Positions 24,756-37,240 of a stretch of 64,000 bases of DNA are shown one piece after another. The DNA comes from Auriscalpium vulgare (lineage: Eukaryota; Basidiomycota; Agaricomycetes; Russulales; Auriscalpiaceae), in NCBI GenBank assembly GCA_019915015.1, contig JAHBBC010000002.1:186001-250000 (forward strand). The letters are read 5' to 3'. Under the pieces are notes generated by a model, which worked only from the letters and a program-made list of their open reading frames with translations, was not told where the DNA came from and did not search any database. The position numbers and the translations under genes were made by a program. How positions within the stretch are numbered: the first letter of the stretch is position 1; each line of letters begins with the position of its first letter.

Positions 24756-24891
24756 AACTACCTCTGTGATCAGACATCGGTTCACCGCGCCCCTAACTAC
24801 CACCATCAGGATCATACTTTTGCCCCAAATTCTAGCCCCCAGCTACCTCAGACCCCTCAGAGCTTCCGGCGCAAAGCGCCGTCTAGCTACC
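24756..24891 (+). repeat. right subterminal A[AG]CTACC motif cluster
   Basis: Four copies at 24756-24762, 24795-24801, 24841-24847 and 24885-24891, all reading on the plus strand as on the left side. Their layout is therefore direct, while the terminal repeats are inverted. Confidence 0.6.
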
Positions 24892-24899
24892 GTGCGAAA

Positions 24900-24931
24900 A
24901 TCATACCCCTGGCGTGAGTTACGGGGGTCCT
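24900..24931 (-). repeat. right terminal inverted repeat, P-like element
   Basis: 32 bp ending CGGGGGTCCT, followed at once by the second ATTCTCCT duplication. Confidence 0.92.
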
Positions 24932-24939
24932 ATTCTCCT
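24932..24939. other. target site duplication, right, P-like element
   Basis: ATTCTCCT, an exact copy of 18082-18089. Confidence 0.92.
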
Positions 24940-25351
24940 ATAAATTTCCAGAACATGTCCACGGTGTACGTATACTAAGTTCACGAATGATCATCGAGCT
25001 GAGAGTTCTCTCTGAATCACCACTGTTCCCTAGTATCTACTACTACTCTAGATGTGAGCCTGCTTGTTTCCGTTGTGTAACTGCACGGCGCGGCCGTGGA
25101 CGATTGATATACTGATACAGCATTGATCTGCAAGGGAACAACATGTACTTCATGACCTGCAGTAACAGGATTCAGAGTAGCAGATATTAGATTGGGGTAG
25201 GAGATAACGATTTACATGGTAGATACCAATTGGATACTATCACGTAAGCAGCGCACCTGCAACGGCGCTGCCCACCTCCGCGGTTGCCATTCTCCTTGTC
25301 AGACCCGCGGTTCTCCTTACCACCTTCTCCGTATTGCCGGTGACTATCGCT
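24940..25351. other. intergenic, upstream of ARP2
   Basis: 412 bp between the transposon and the ARP2 start codon. It should contain the ARP2 promoter. CT-rich sequence precedes the ATG. No other gene is seen. Confidence 0.5.
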
Positions 25352-26842
25352 ATGGATCCATCGGTGCCCCTGGTCGTCGACAATGGAACTGGAGTGAGCC
25401 TACCTTCGGTTGCAATGCCTTACCTCCTCGCCTCACCACTCCGCAGTTCGTGAAAGTCGGATATGCTGGATCCAACTTTCCTGAACATGGTGCGCAGCGT
25501 GTTAAACATCAGTATTAACCTTTCTAAATTGATCACAGTATTCCCATCTATCATTGGTCGCCCGATCCTCCGTGCGGAGGAGCGCGTCGGGGATGCCATC
25601 ATCAAGGACATCATGGTCGGCGACGAGGCAGCCCAGCTACGCAACTACCTCCAGGTCACGCAGCCAATGGAGCACGGCATTGTGCGCAACTGGGAGGATA
25701 TGAAACATCTGTGGGACTACACGTTCACTGAGAAGCTGCGCATCGACCCTGCGGGGCGGAAGGTCCTCCTCACAGAGCCGCCGCAGAACCCGAAGACCAA
25801 CAGGGTGCGGATGTGCCAGGTCATGTTCGAGGAGTATGGCTTCCAGGGAGTGTATATCGCGATTCAGGCCGTATTGACGCTGTATGCGCAAGGTGCGTGC
25901 CGCACTGCATTCCGACTGGCTGATGCTCAGGACGCGCGGATTGCGTTGCAGGCCTGACCACCGGTGTTGTCGTCGACTCTGGAGACGGCGTCACACATAT
26001 TGTGCCCGTGTACGATGGCTTCGCTCTCCCACATCTTACCCGCCGACTCGACATCGCTGGTCGGGATGTTACACGCTACCTGATCAAGCTGCTCCTCATG
26101 CGCGGGTACGCGTTCAACCGTACCGCCGACTTCGAGACTGTGCGTGAGATCAAGGAGAAGCTATGCTACGTCAGGTGCGTGCTCGCAGTCCACACTCTCG
26201 TCACATTCTGAATCATGTCGCGCAGCTACGACTTGGACATGGATACCCGACTTTCAGAGGAGACGGTCGCGTTAGTCGAGAGCTACACGGTATGTCAGGC
26301 TAGCTCCAATCTGTTTCCGAAGGTTCATATTATCCCAGCTCCCCGATGGCCGCACGATCAAGGTCGGATCGGAGCGCTTCGAGGCACCGGAGTGCATGTT
26401 CCAGCCGCATTTAGTGGACATTGAGCAGCCTGGCGTCGCGGAGATGCTCTTCCAGACTATCCAGAATGCCGCTGTCGATGTTCGCACCGAGCTCTACAAG
26501 CACATCGTGTTGTCAGGTGGCTCTAGCATGTACCCCGGCCTCCCCAGCCGTCTCGAGAAGGAGGTGAAGCAGCTCTACTTGACACGCGTGCTGAATGGTG
26601 ATCCCACACGGCTAAACGTACGTCCCATGTCCCACTAGCAACTTAGGCTTTGTCTCACGATTGGACTTCAGAAATTCAAGATACGTATAGAGGACCCACC
26701 GCGCCGGAAACACATGGTGTTCTTGGGCGGTGCGGTGCTCGCTGACATTATGAAGGGCCGTGAGGAGTTCTGGATATCGCGAGAGGAGTGGTTCGAGCAG
26801 GGCGCCCGCGCGTTGGACAAGCTGGGTCGTGGAGAGAATTGA
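25352..26842 (+). CDS. ARP2: actin-related protein 2 (Arp2/3 complex)
   Basis: The start [14 protein letters not shown] is followed by exons giving [29 protein letters not shown], and the long exon with [40 protein letters not shown] and [20 protein letters not shown]. Then come [20 protein letters not shown] (phosphate loop 2), [20 protein letters not shown] and the C-terminal [19 protein letters not shown], stop 26840-26842. About 390 residues, full length. Residue choices such as [12 protein letters not shown] are those of Arp2 rather than actin. In the Arp2/3 complex it forms, with Arp3, the first subunits of a branched actin filament in endocytosis and polarised growth. At least six short introns split the gene. 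It stands alone on the plus strand, convergent with ZPR1. Confidence 0.96.
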
Positions 26843-27052
26843 AATGTACGAATACTCACGAGTGTAAAATGGAAACGACTGCGAGCAAGTACAAAGTCTA
26901 CTGGCCGTGCGCACCGTTCCACTGCAGGCCGGATGGGGGCTGTTCAGGTGCGGATTCATACGCCTATTGTTGTTTGCGAGTTGATTCTTACATTGATGTG
27001 TAAGTACATTCATGGAAGTACCTCTCTAGTCGTATGAACGATCGACCGTCTA

Positions 27053-28827
27053 TCAGCTTGCCGCGACATCTGGCTTCGCATCCTTTATTGCATCCTCCTC
27101 GTAGCCTTCTACCTTCATGTCGTTCAAACCAAGTTCCTCGTTTTGGTCCCAGGTGCGGTCATATGCGACGATCTCCATGTTAGGGTCCGGGTCTGGCGCA
27201 TACAGATTTTGGAGATACGAATTGGCAAGCGGGTCATCGAGGATGAGAGTGAAAGGCCGTTCGGCATTCTTGACCTTTGGACAGATATCAGTCCCTGCCC
27301 ATTCAGGAGGGTGACGGAAAACCCACCTCCTTCAGACTCTTCAGGAAGCTCTCGAACGTGTTGCGACTCTTGCCGTCGACGGCCACTGTCGAGTCGCCAT
27401 GCGCAAATACTTTCTCAGACAGCTCCTCGTACACCTGGTCGAGAATGCCTTCGAGCGTAGTGAATCGACCCCCCAGCGTGCCTGCGTGAAGCTCGAGGTC
27501 AATGTCTGGGATGGATAGACCACATGTTTCGCTCTGAGAAACGCTTCAGCTTCGACTCGTCATTCGGAAGTTTATCTGCTTCGTACTTTGAGAATATCCC
27601 GGCTGAGATCCTCTCTGTCCTCGACCTTGAGTGTAATTCGCCGTCCTTGCTCCGAGATGGCGGCCCCAGACTTGACTTCATTGTCTCGGTACCCGCACCG
27701 GTCGCAATTTGTCGACATGATCAGGATGTCCTGACGAAGAAGATCAAGTCACAGAAGGTGGTCATTGCGGAGAGCGCACCTTGAAATACGGAATGACAAC
27801 CTTCTTCATGTAGGTGTTCAGTGGATGCCCACAGCTTGAACATGTGCCCGGAAAGACGTATATTTCGTCGTTCTCGCCCTCGAGGCCACCGCCGATATTC
27901 TCAGCTTCTTCTGCTCCGCCCTCAGTCGCTGTGGGCTCGTCAACGGCAACAAGACCGAGCGCGACGTTTTGCTCCTTCGTCCGGCGGTACGTCCTGAGAT
28001 TCCACTTCGGGTCGGCCGTGCTCCCGACGAACTCGATGAACGAGTTGCCTGTGGGGTCATCAAGCTTCAGCGTGAACGCAGGCATAGGCGCGTCTTTGTC
28101 CGCCGCGCTCTTCGACTTCACAGGGCCCGCAACGTGCACCTCTTCGTCCTCCTCATCAACGTCTGCAAGGATCTCCTTGAGCTTGTCGACGATCGTCTGG
28201 ATTTTGGCGTACGTCGCCTCGTCCTGGATGCGCCGCAGCGGCTGGTCCGCGCTAAGGTCTGTGACGACATTGCGCACGAGCCCCTCGACGGTCGTTAGTT
28301 GCCCTCGCGACGGTGGGATCGTGAGTTCGAGCTCGGGCACGACCACAGTGCACGTCTCGGACTTGACGATCTGCCGGTCCAGATCGGCCCGCGCGAGGAT
28401 GCGCGCAGTGTACATCGTGCCCTCGGCTTCGGGGGCCTGCTGGGTGAGGATGGTCATAAAACCCCGGTGGAAAAAATGGACGTACGTCGGATGACCCCGG
28501 CAGACTGGATCTCGTTATTGGAGAAGCCACAGTGTTCGCAGCGGAAGGATATCACGATGACCTCATGGAAGTACGGGATCGTGGTCAGCAAAAGACGGGT
28601 CACACCCTGGACAAGGTTGAATGGGATATGATGAGCACAACAGTCAAAGAAGATGTGGAAAAACACGCCTGTTTCTCGCAGCTCATGCATAAGGACTCGA
28701 TCTCCTGGACGGCGCGCTCCTCGTCCTCGTCTGCGGCAGGTCGAGCATCGCCGGTGTGTGCGCCCGCAAGATCATCTGTCTTCTGCGCCAGTGAGCCGAT
28801 GGCGGGGAAGAGTTCTTCATTCGACAT
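27053..28827 (-). CDS. ZPR1: ZPR1 zinc finger protein
   Basis: The start [13 protein letters not shown] (28825-28827) is chosen from the conserved N-terminus. The protein has two ZPR1 modules. The first has CMSC..Q, then an [19 protein letters not shown] finger and a long beta domain ([20 protein letters not shown]). The second has [10 protein letters not shown]..., an intron, then [18 protein letters not shown] and a second beta domain ([20 protein letters not shown]), ending at 27053 after [18 protein letters not shown]. Both C4 fingers are intact. ZPR1 binds eEF1A and acts as its folding chaperone, and it shuttles to the nucleus on growth signals in yeast. Convergent with ARP2 over a 210-bp spacer. 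Confidence 0.94.
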
Positions 28828-29060
28828 GATGGATGCTATGAAGATGTGTCGGCGAGGTGCATGACAAGTGTACTGTAATCTCTCCCAGAAACTGCAAAAT
28901 CTTGGAATCTTATCTTATCTCAAGAGATGGCGGAGAAGCCAGTCCGATGAAGAAATCCGCGTTAAAGACTGCTGATTCAACTCTGATTTCACTTTATGCA
29001 AGATACAGTAACACGTCGCGCAGACATCCTATTTACCCTTCGGAACTTCGAGCTCATACC

Positions 29061-30334
29061 TCAAGACTGCTTCGGCGTGTCCGCAATGCGGTAGGTGATC
29101 TTTTGGCCGCTGACCTACGCTCGACAGATGGTTGATAATCAATCATGAAGAGAACCAGGAGGTCACATACCTTGCCCTCCAGCATGTACTGGAAGCCATC
29201 GGACACACCCGCAAGGCCACCCGGGATAACGTTGACAGGGTTGGGCTTCAGCTTGCCATCAGCGATCAGCTGCTCCAAGAGCTTAGCGTGACCGTAGACG
29301 CGTTCATTGGCCTCCGGAGTAGCGACGTGCTTGCGAGGCAGGTCATAAGACTAAAGGAGCAAGTCAGTCACGTCCGCTTCCAGATCTGTTTTTGTCATAC
29401 CTTGCCCAGATTGTCGAAAGCAAAGCTGTTCACGACCTTGATGTTGTCCCTAGGGGGCGTAGCGTACGGCAGGATCGCAGCGACCACGCCACCCTCTTCG
29501 CTAAAGGCGTCGAAGACGAGCTGCGGCGTCTTTCCCTCCGAGATCGTGTCCACCGCGTGCTTCAGTGCGCCCTTGGTCGACGCCTTGATCTTCTGGCCCA
29601 CCTCGGGGTCATGGTAGTCGTACACCTCATCCGCGCCGAGAGACTTCACGAGCGCAGCGTTCTTCTGCGAGGCTGTGGCGACAACATACAGCCGGAGATC
29701 TTTGCGAGCTGCACAACCCACTGGCCGACGGAGGACGCAGCGCCGGAGACGAGAAGGGGTACGGAGGGAGATACGACGGCGGGGGGCTTTGGGAATGTGT
29801 GGGACTGGTAGAGCATCTGGAGGGCGGTGAAGGGGGCGACGCCTAGCTGGGCACCGTCTTCGAACGTCCAGCTGTCAGGCAGGTGAACGACACCGAACTT
29901 AGCGCTGGCAACGACGTATTGGGAGAAGGCGCCGTTCGGGCTGATACCTGATTGTCATTATGAGCGCAGACGCCAGAATGTGAGGGATGCAGAACGCCGA
30001 CCTCCGCGAGTGAAGCCGGCGACCCTCTCGCCCAAGGTGCGCAGACCTTCGGGCACGTCGGGGCCGAGGTTCTCGACGACGCCAGCGAAGTCATGGCCTA
30101 CAACGGCGCCTACTTTTGCCAGACCCTTCACGATCCTCCCTACAACAGAGTAGATCGATCAGCAAGCGAACAATCAGTCCACCCATAGACGAGCGTACAG
30201 TCGGTGGGGTTCTGCGCGGCGGCCTCAACCTTGACGAGGATCTCGCCGGGGCCCGGCTTGGGAACGTCGACCTCTTTGACGACGATCAGGCCACCCGGCG
30301 CAACAGTCGCAGCAAGCATTTTGAGGTCGGACAT
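29061..30334 (-). CDS. zinc-type alcohol dehydrogenase-like (MDR) oxidoreductase
   Basis: The start MSDLKMLAATVAPGG is followed by KEVDVPKPGPGEILVKVEAA and QNPTDC, then VGHDFAGVVENLGPDVPEGL in the GroES-like domain. The Rossmann part holds LLVSGAASSVGQWVVQLAKI, with the AxxxGxxxQ-like nucleotide loop, and VATASQKNAALVKSLGADEV. The C-terminal exons give KPNPVNVIPGGLAGVSDGFQ and KITYRIADTPKQS, stop at 29061-29063. The layout is that of quinone-reductase/enoyl-reductase-like MDR enzymes, which use NADPH and usually lack the structural zinc. I see no four-Cys zinc lobe. The substrate is unknown. No biosynthetic cluster genes lie nearby, so a general detoxification role is as likely as a pathway role. 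Introns occur at about 29094-29170, 29350-29400, 29947-30000 and 30140-30190. Confidence 0.85.
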
Positions 30335-30600
30335 GGTGGTGGAGATTCGGACTTTGAGAGGAAGCCTGCTGAGATGGCGCCCCAGACGACAGGTGCTTAT
30401 ATACGGATTCTAGACGGGGGTAAGTGGGTCATGGCGCTTTCCGTGGACGCTGTAAGTATGATAGGTGCATGCTGTGGGTAGCTGATCAAGTGGATGAGGA
30501 AAGGAGAGTGCAGAGTTGGTCGTCATCTAATCTTATCTCCGCCTCGAGGCCCGTCGCGTCTTCAAACTCAACCGCGTCCGCATCCTCTGTTCGCGTCACC
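30335..30600. promoter_or_regulatory. shared divergent promoter, MDR oxidoreductase / NUP35
   Basis: 266 bp separate two start codons facing away from each other, so both promoters and 5' untranslated regions must lie here. Confidence 0.6.
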
Positions 30601-32052
30601 ATGTTCCAGAGCACCTCGCAATCTCCGGGCTTCTACCCCCAGGACTCTTCCTCGGACAGGAACAGGCCCCAGTTGCCACACGCGAGCTCGAGCTCGTCCA
30701 TGCACAGCCCGCAGTTCACAGTCGCAGGCCTCTCCAGCTCGACCAACAGCACACATGGCCACCCGTCGAGCCCCTGGGCCTCCACCACATCCCAGGGAGG
30801 CAGTCTGTCGAACTCCTTGAGCGACTCGTTTTTGCATTCGCGCTCGACCTATCAACCGGGTTACCTCATGGTGCGTTCTTCTGCTATTGTTCTTCGTCAG
30901 CAGTGGCTCACTGTGCCGGTCGTTCAGTCCATGTCGCAGAACAACGTGCGCGCGTCCATTCCATCTTGTTGACGACGAGTTTCACGTATATCTAGACCTC
31001 ACCGCAAGCCACGCCTCGTTTCGACGAGCTACCCGTCGTGCAGACCAAGGCGAAGCTCAATTCGACCCTCTCCACCCGAAATACGACTTCGGAGTTTGGT
31101 AAGGACCCAATGTTCGAGAGTTCAAGGTACGATTCAACCTGTTCATCTCGGGAGATCGCGTTCTTATCTGCGACATCTTCTGCTGAAGGCAACGCCAGAA
31201 CTTGGATGAGGACGCACCGCCCACGGCTTCTGTGAACGATATCGTCAACGCTACATACGCGGACAGCCCGTCCAGCTTCCATCGATCGGTGTGCACCATT
31301 CGGGTTCTAATCTTCCTACCACGCACTGATTTTGAACTGTTCCAGAATGCCAACTTCGGGTCTTCATCCTTGTTCCAATCGCACCGCACACCCCCATCCG
31401 CGGCGCCTCGTGCAGCCAATGAGCCAACATACGTGATTGTGTTTGGGTACCCTGCGGACAAATTCAGCGTCGCTGTCGAGTACTTCAAGCAATTTGGAGC
31501 CTCGACGGAGCCTGATCCCAACACGGAGATTGTGAACTGCTTCAGAATAGGCTTCAACCAGCCTGGGGATGCCTTGTCGGCCGTCCGCAAAAACGGGTCA
31601 GTCATAAATGGAAGCTGGATGGTCGGCGTCAAGTGGGCGGTATGTGCGGCCTGTCAGCTGCGTCGCAGGCAAGCTGACACGTTGTCCCGCAGGATCCAGC
31701 ACAAGGCGAGAGCCTGCTCGGTCAGTCCGTTCGCAATGGGCTGCCCGTCTTCCAGACGCCGGAAGCCAACAGCCATGGTGACGCCATGTCCGTTGACGAG
31801 CCTTACGCTCGACAAGGTACGGGACAGCGCCGCGGCGCGTCCCACGCGTCAACGCCGACGGTGGGCACGCCGATACGGCTGGCCCCTTCAGCGTCGGCGT
31901 ATCGCAAACCGGGCTCGCAGAAGGCGGCGCCGGGCCCTGCGCCGGCGACGCCGCAGAGTGGAGGACGTGTGGAAAATCATAATGCGGGTGCACCGGGGAC
32001 GCCGACGAAGGGCATCGTAGGACAGTTTTCAGACCTTGTTTTCGGCTGGTAG
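30601..32052 (+). CDS. NUP53: nucleoporin Nup35/Nup53 (MPPN-type RRM)
   Basis: The start MFQSTSQSPGFYPQDSSS opens a Ser/Gln-rich disordered part. Later exons give LPVVQTKAKLNSTLSTRNTT and SVNDIVNATYADSPSSF. The Nup35-type RRM follows: TYVIVFGYPADKFSVAVEYF, then FKQFGASTEPDPNTEIVNCF, RIGFNQPGDALSAVRKNGSV and GSWMVGVKWA. The tail ends in GIVGQFSDLVFGW, the amphipathic, Trp-terminated helix by which this family binds the nuclear membrane. In fungi Nup53/59 link the inner ring (Nup170, Nup192/Nic96) to the pore membrane. Introns at about 30871-30930, 31001-31020, 31129-31190, 31290-31345, 31640-31691. Length and order match the family. Confidence 0.9.
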
Positions 32053-32291
32053 TCGGTAGCGGCGGATGTATAGCCAGGCCAGCTGCCTAATCACTTATAT
32101 CGATTGCAGTCGGTTGTGGTGTACGAGCTTGCTTCGCTCGCGTGCCGGTCGATGGCCGCCCGCGATCTTCTTCACACCGCCAGCGCGCACCGCCGACGCG
32201 TCCAATAACGTCCCCGCTGTCTCTCATGCTCCGCTTTATATCTTTCCGTTGACATCTGTTTCGTTCTTCTCTATCTCTCGCCGCCCACTCC
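32053..32291. promoter_or_regulatory. spacer between NUP53 3' end and sugar transporter start
   Basis: 239 bp in tandem orientation. It should contain the end of the NUP53 transcript and the promoter of the transporter. The region before the ATG is CT-rich (TCTCTCATGCTCCGCTTTATA, then TTCTTCTCTATCTCTCGCC). Confidence 0.45.
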
Positions 32292-33729
32292 ATGTCTCGT
32301 CGGCGAACGAATGGCATTGGCAAGTCCGACGACGTCAAGCTCGTGCGCCCCACGGATGGAATTGCCTCGAGCCGTCCACGTCGACGCAACACCCGCAGTT
32401 CTGTAGCGTCCATCGCAAGCGCTATCGTTGACTATTCGTTCGTGGTGTCGCTGGTGTTCGGAGGGTGCTGCACGTATGTATCACGGACCGTATCTGCAAT
32501 ACCTTCGCTGACACTGCACCCCTAGCAATGTATGGGCCTACGAAGAGCTCCTCCGAATGGAGCCCAGCGTCGGTATGTTCCACATCTCTCCCCGCCATGC
32601 ACCCTTCGCTGAGTCCGGGATGGCAGGCGCAGCCCTCACGTTTTCGCAAATGGTGTTCATTACAGCCCAGCAGCTCCCTTCATTCACACAGTGGCAGAGC
32701 CCGCAGTCATGGGTGCCCGCCCTGAAGCCTCGCCAAGTGCCCATATGGCAGTGGCTTCTCCAGGTCGGAGTGTTCGCATCGGGTTCCCTTCTGAATAACA
32801 TGGCATTCGCGTTCAATGTCCCTCTTACCGTCCAAATTGTCTTCCGGTCCGCTGGTACGCACCGACCGCACACCCAGTTGAAAATACTGACGGAAACGTG
32901 ATGCAGGTCTCGCGGTGTCCATGCTCCTCGGCCGCTTCGTTTTACACAAGCAGTACACCGTGCGCCAAATGGTGCGTCGCGTTCCTCCCTACGAAACGCG
33001 TCGCGCGCTGACGGCAGCCACCCGCAGACCGCGGTGTCTTTCGTGTCTTGTGGCGTCATCCTTGCGACGCTCTACCGCCCTTCGGCCCGCACTGCAGCGT
33101 CTGGAGTGGACGGCGACGTCTCCCGCTACGCGCTCGGCGTCCTGATGCTCACCGCGTCGCTTCTGTGCACGGGCGTCCTGGGTTTGCTCCAGGAGCGCAC
33201 ATATCAGAAGTACGGCCCCTGCTGGCAGGAGGGCGTTTTCTACACGGTGAGCTGCTGACTGTGGTGTCACATGCTGAAGGGGCGCACTGATGGGGGCGTA
33301 TTTACAGCACGCGCTGTCGTTGCCGCTATTTTTGTTCATGATACCGCAGGTTAAAAATGGACTCGGCAGTCTGTCGACGCACGCTGACCCATCGCACCAC
33401 CTACCCATACCCTACGTGATCCTCGCTCTTAATCTCTTGTCGCAGCTCATCTGCGTGTCTGGCGTCAATCAGCTTTCGTCGGTGCGTGTTCCGGATCTAA
33501 CTCAATAGGAGGAATGTATTGACGTCCGATTTCTTCACAGAGGCTGTCGTCTGTGTCCACGCAGGTGGTGCTGACAACGCGGAAGGCGCTCAGCCTGTGC
33601 TTCAGCGTGTGGTGGTTTGGAAACGGCTGGAATCTGCCGCTCGGCGCAGGGGCTACGATGGTGTTCGTAGGGTCGTTTTGGTACTCACTTGTGAGTGGTG
33701 CGCCGCGACGAGGGCCCAAGAAGGCATAG
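32292..33729 (+). CDS. YEA4: UDP-sugar (UDP-GlcNAc) transporter of the UAA/SLC35B4-YEA4 family
   Basis: The start MSRRRTNGIGKSDD has a basic cytosolic tail. Exons then give about ten hydrophobic segments, including IVDYSFVVSLVFGGCCTNVW, the motif WAYEELLRMEPSVG, VPIWQWLLQVGVFASGSLLN, FNVPLTVQIVFRSAGLAVSM, and VSFVSCGVILATLYRPS. Later come ALGVLMLTASLLCTGVLGLL, QERTYQKYGPCWQEGVFYTH, and SVWWFGNGWNLPLGAGATMV, ending in PRRGPKKA, stop 33727-33729. KYGxxWxEGxFY and the basic C-terminal (KxKxx-like) end are typical of SLC35B4/Yea4. These transporters exchange UDP-GlcNAc (or UDP-xylose) for UMP across ER or Golgi membranes and support chitin synthesis and glycan building. Sugar specificity is inferred from family membership. 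Confidence 0.87.
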
Positions 33730-34275
33730 TGCAGAGAAGTGCTTCGCGGGGGCGGGAAAGAAATCAACACACGTACTTTTCCAATGTGGCGTGCGATCGA
33801 GCTCATGGCGGCATGGCTCGAGACTGCCAGAATAAGAGCCAACACGTCCGCAGGGTATAGTTGTATTCTGGCGTGCTTTGCAGGCCTACATAAGCAGCGC
33901 ATGAAGAAGACATGCGGGCAGTGAGGAAGGATATCCGCAAAAATGTACACACCGTGAACCCATCGGCCATGGCAATATTATGTGACGCCATTATACAAGG
34001 TGAATGCTGTCCTCCGAGAGGCGAAGCCCAGACCAAAAATGAACAGGGAAGGAAAAAGGGAAAAAGGACTAGAGAACTTGCAGGTAAGAAAGGGATGACC
34101 ATAAAAGGAGCATGAAATGGAGGACAGCACGGCGACCATGAGGAGTAGTAAAACAAACGAGTGACTAGAACAACAATATGTTAGATGTACCGGAGCGTGA
34201 ATCCCAGATTTTAGATGATGCGGGCATGAAGAACGCGTCCAATAGAGACGCCCGGGCGCGGGGCGGGCGTCCAGG
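33730..34275. other. convergent intergenic spacer
   Basis: 546 bp between the 3' ends of the sugar transporter and the kinase. It has purine-rich runs around 34040-34090 and no recognisable gene. Confidence 0.55.
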
Positions 34276-36006
<1,731 letters not shown>

Positions 36007-36275
36007 TGCTCGAGAATAAGAGTACGACGGGGGACTCCAGGATTAAGTAGAGATAAAAAAGAGAGAAAGAAAGGAGCGAGAGAGGGCGGGGGTGAAGGGA
36101 GGTAGTGTGCGGCGGGGAGGACGGGGCGGGGAGAAGGAGGGATCAAGAGGCGCGACGACGATAATGTCTGCGGCTAGAAAGGGTATGTCGTGCCCACGCT
36201 CGGCTAAGTCGACCAGGCCCATCAAATCCGGTCACAGCCGTCGAAAACACCTCCGTCCTGACTTGACTGCAAAAC
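36007..36275. promoter_or_regulatory. shared divergent promoter, YANK kinase / guanylate kinase
   Basis: 269 bp between two outward start codons. A purine-rich (GAGA/GGAGG) stretch occupies about 36050-36150. Confidence 0.55.
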
Positions 36276-36988
36276 ATGCCGCCACGCCCGGATTTCCTCC
36301 GTCCCCTCGTCCTCTCGGGCCCTTCGGGCACAGGCAAGAGCACCCTCCTGCAACGTCTGTTCGCAGAATATCCCGACAAATTTGCCTTCAGTGTCTCCCG
36401 TACCGCCCACCCTTCCCACATATTGCACCGCGCGCTGACACCTGTCCAGACACAACGCGTCTCCCCAGGCCTGGCGAGCTTGACGGCAAGCAGTATCATT
36501 TCGTCTCCCGCGACGTTTTCCTCGACCTCCTGAACCGCAAGGGCTTCATCGAGCATGCGGAGTTCTCCGGCAACCTCTACGGCACCAGCGTGCAGGCCGT
36601 GCAGAGCATCGCAGACTCTGGTCGGCGCTGCATCTTGGACATCGAGTCCCAGGTAGGCACCCACATAAAATACGCGTGTTCCCCCGCCAACGCAGCCCAG
36701 GGTGTCCGCCAGATCAAGCAGACGGATCTGAATCCCGTTTATCTCTTCATCTCCCCGCCCTCATTGGCTGCCCTCCGCGAGCGCCTCACCTCTCGTGGCA
36801 CTGAGACTGAGGTCGCCGTCGAGAAGCGTCTTGGCACGGCGCTCGTGGAGATTGAGTACGCGAAAGAACCTGGTGTGCATGATCTTGTTATTGTGAACGA
36901 CGACCTTGATCGTGCGTATGAGCTGTTCAAGAAGGTCGCGCTGGGCGAGCACGTAGAAGGAGACTCGCTGCCTCCCCTGAACGATTGA
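36276..36988 (+). CDS. GUK1: guanylate kinase
   Basis: The start [20 protein letters not shown] contains the P-loop GPSGTGKST. The second exon starts after an intron at about 36402-36449 and continues with [20 protein letters not shown] and [20 protein letters not shown], the GMP-binding region, then ILDIESQ. After another intron come [40 protein letters not shown] and the C-terminal [20 protein letters not shown]. The enzyme phosphorylates GMP to GDP with ATP and is essential for GTP supply and mannosylation. Full length (about 200 residues). Confidence 0.95.
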
Positions 36989-37240
36989 CAGCATAGAACA
37001 TCTAGACTAAAACCTGTAGTTCGTGTACCTACATAATGCGTACCAAATCAATAGCGGCACGTCATGTCCGCTGCAAGTTGGCTACGATGTGTGCCTACTG
37101 AGCTTCCCCGCTGGGCTTCTAGTCAACACATGTGAAACTCTGTGTCGATCAGGAAGCCAGTCAGCGATCAGGTCTGTCACCACCGAACGTTGCGACACAG
37201 CAGCGACAGTGATGGCCTGTAGAAGCCTTGCCTGATGCCA
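36989..37240. other. convergent spacer GUK1 / CCDC90-like
   Basis: 252 bp holding both 3' untranslated regions. Nothing else is recognised. Confidence 0.5.

Larger units (their letters stand above)
18090..24931 (-). mobile_element. P-element-like DNA transposon carrying a Ulp1 peptidase module (6,842 bp)
   Basis: The ends form a 32-bp terminal inverted repeat, AGGACCCCCGTAACTCA... at 18090-18121 and its reverse complement at 24900-24931, with one mismatch. The element is flanked by a perfect 8-bp duplication ATTCTCCT. Terminal repeat length and duplication length match P-superfamily elements. The transposase residues agree: SPRAYESMMNVLPVPAERTL, LACDDTKLL, QDSNHGRKTYRNN (the D-x2-H-x2-K-x2-RN signature) and STEVCEHVFGICR. 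All coding frames are on the minus strand: a Ulp1-like peptidase first, then a zinc-finger domain, then the catalytic core. Several frame changes suggest it is no longer active. KDZ elements also make 8-bp duplications, but the transposase motifs favour P. Confidence 0.85.

Noticed and set aside
18090..24931. Classifying the second element as KDZ
   Set aside because: KDZ also gives 8-bp duplications, but the transposase shows P-type motifs (SPRAY...LPVPAERTL and D-x2-H-x2-K-x2-RN), and I saw no CxC domain.
29061..30334. Secondary-metabolite cluster around the MDR oxidoreductase
   Set aside because: Neighbours are ZPR1 and a nucleoporin. No synthase, P450 or transporter of such a cluster lies nearby.
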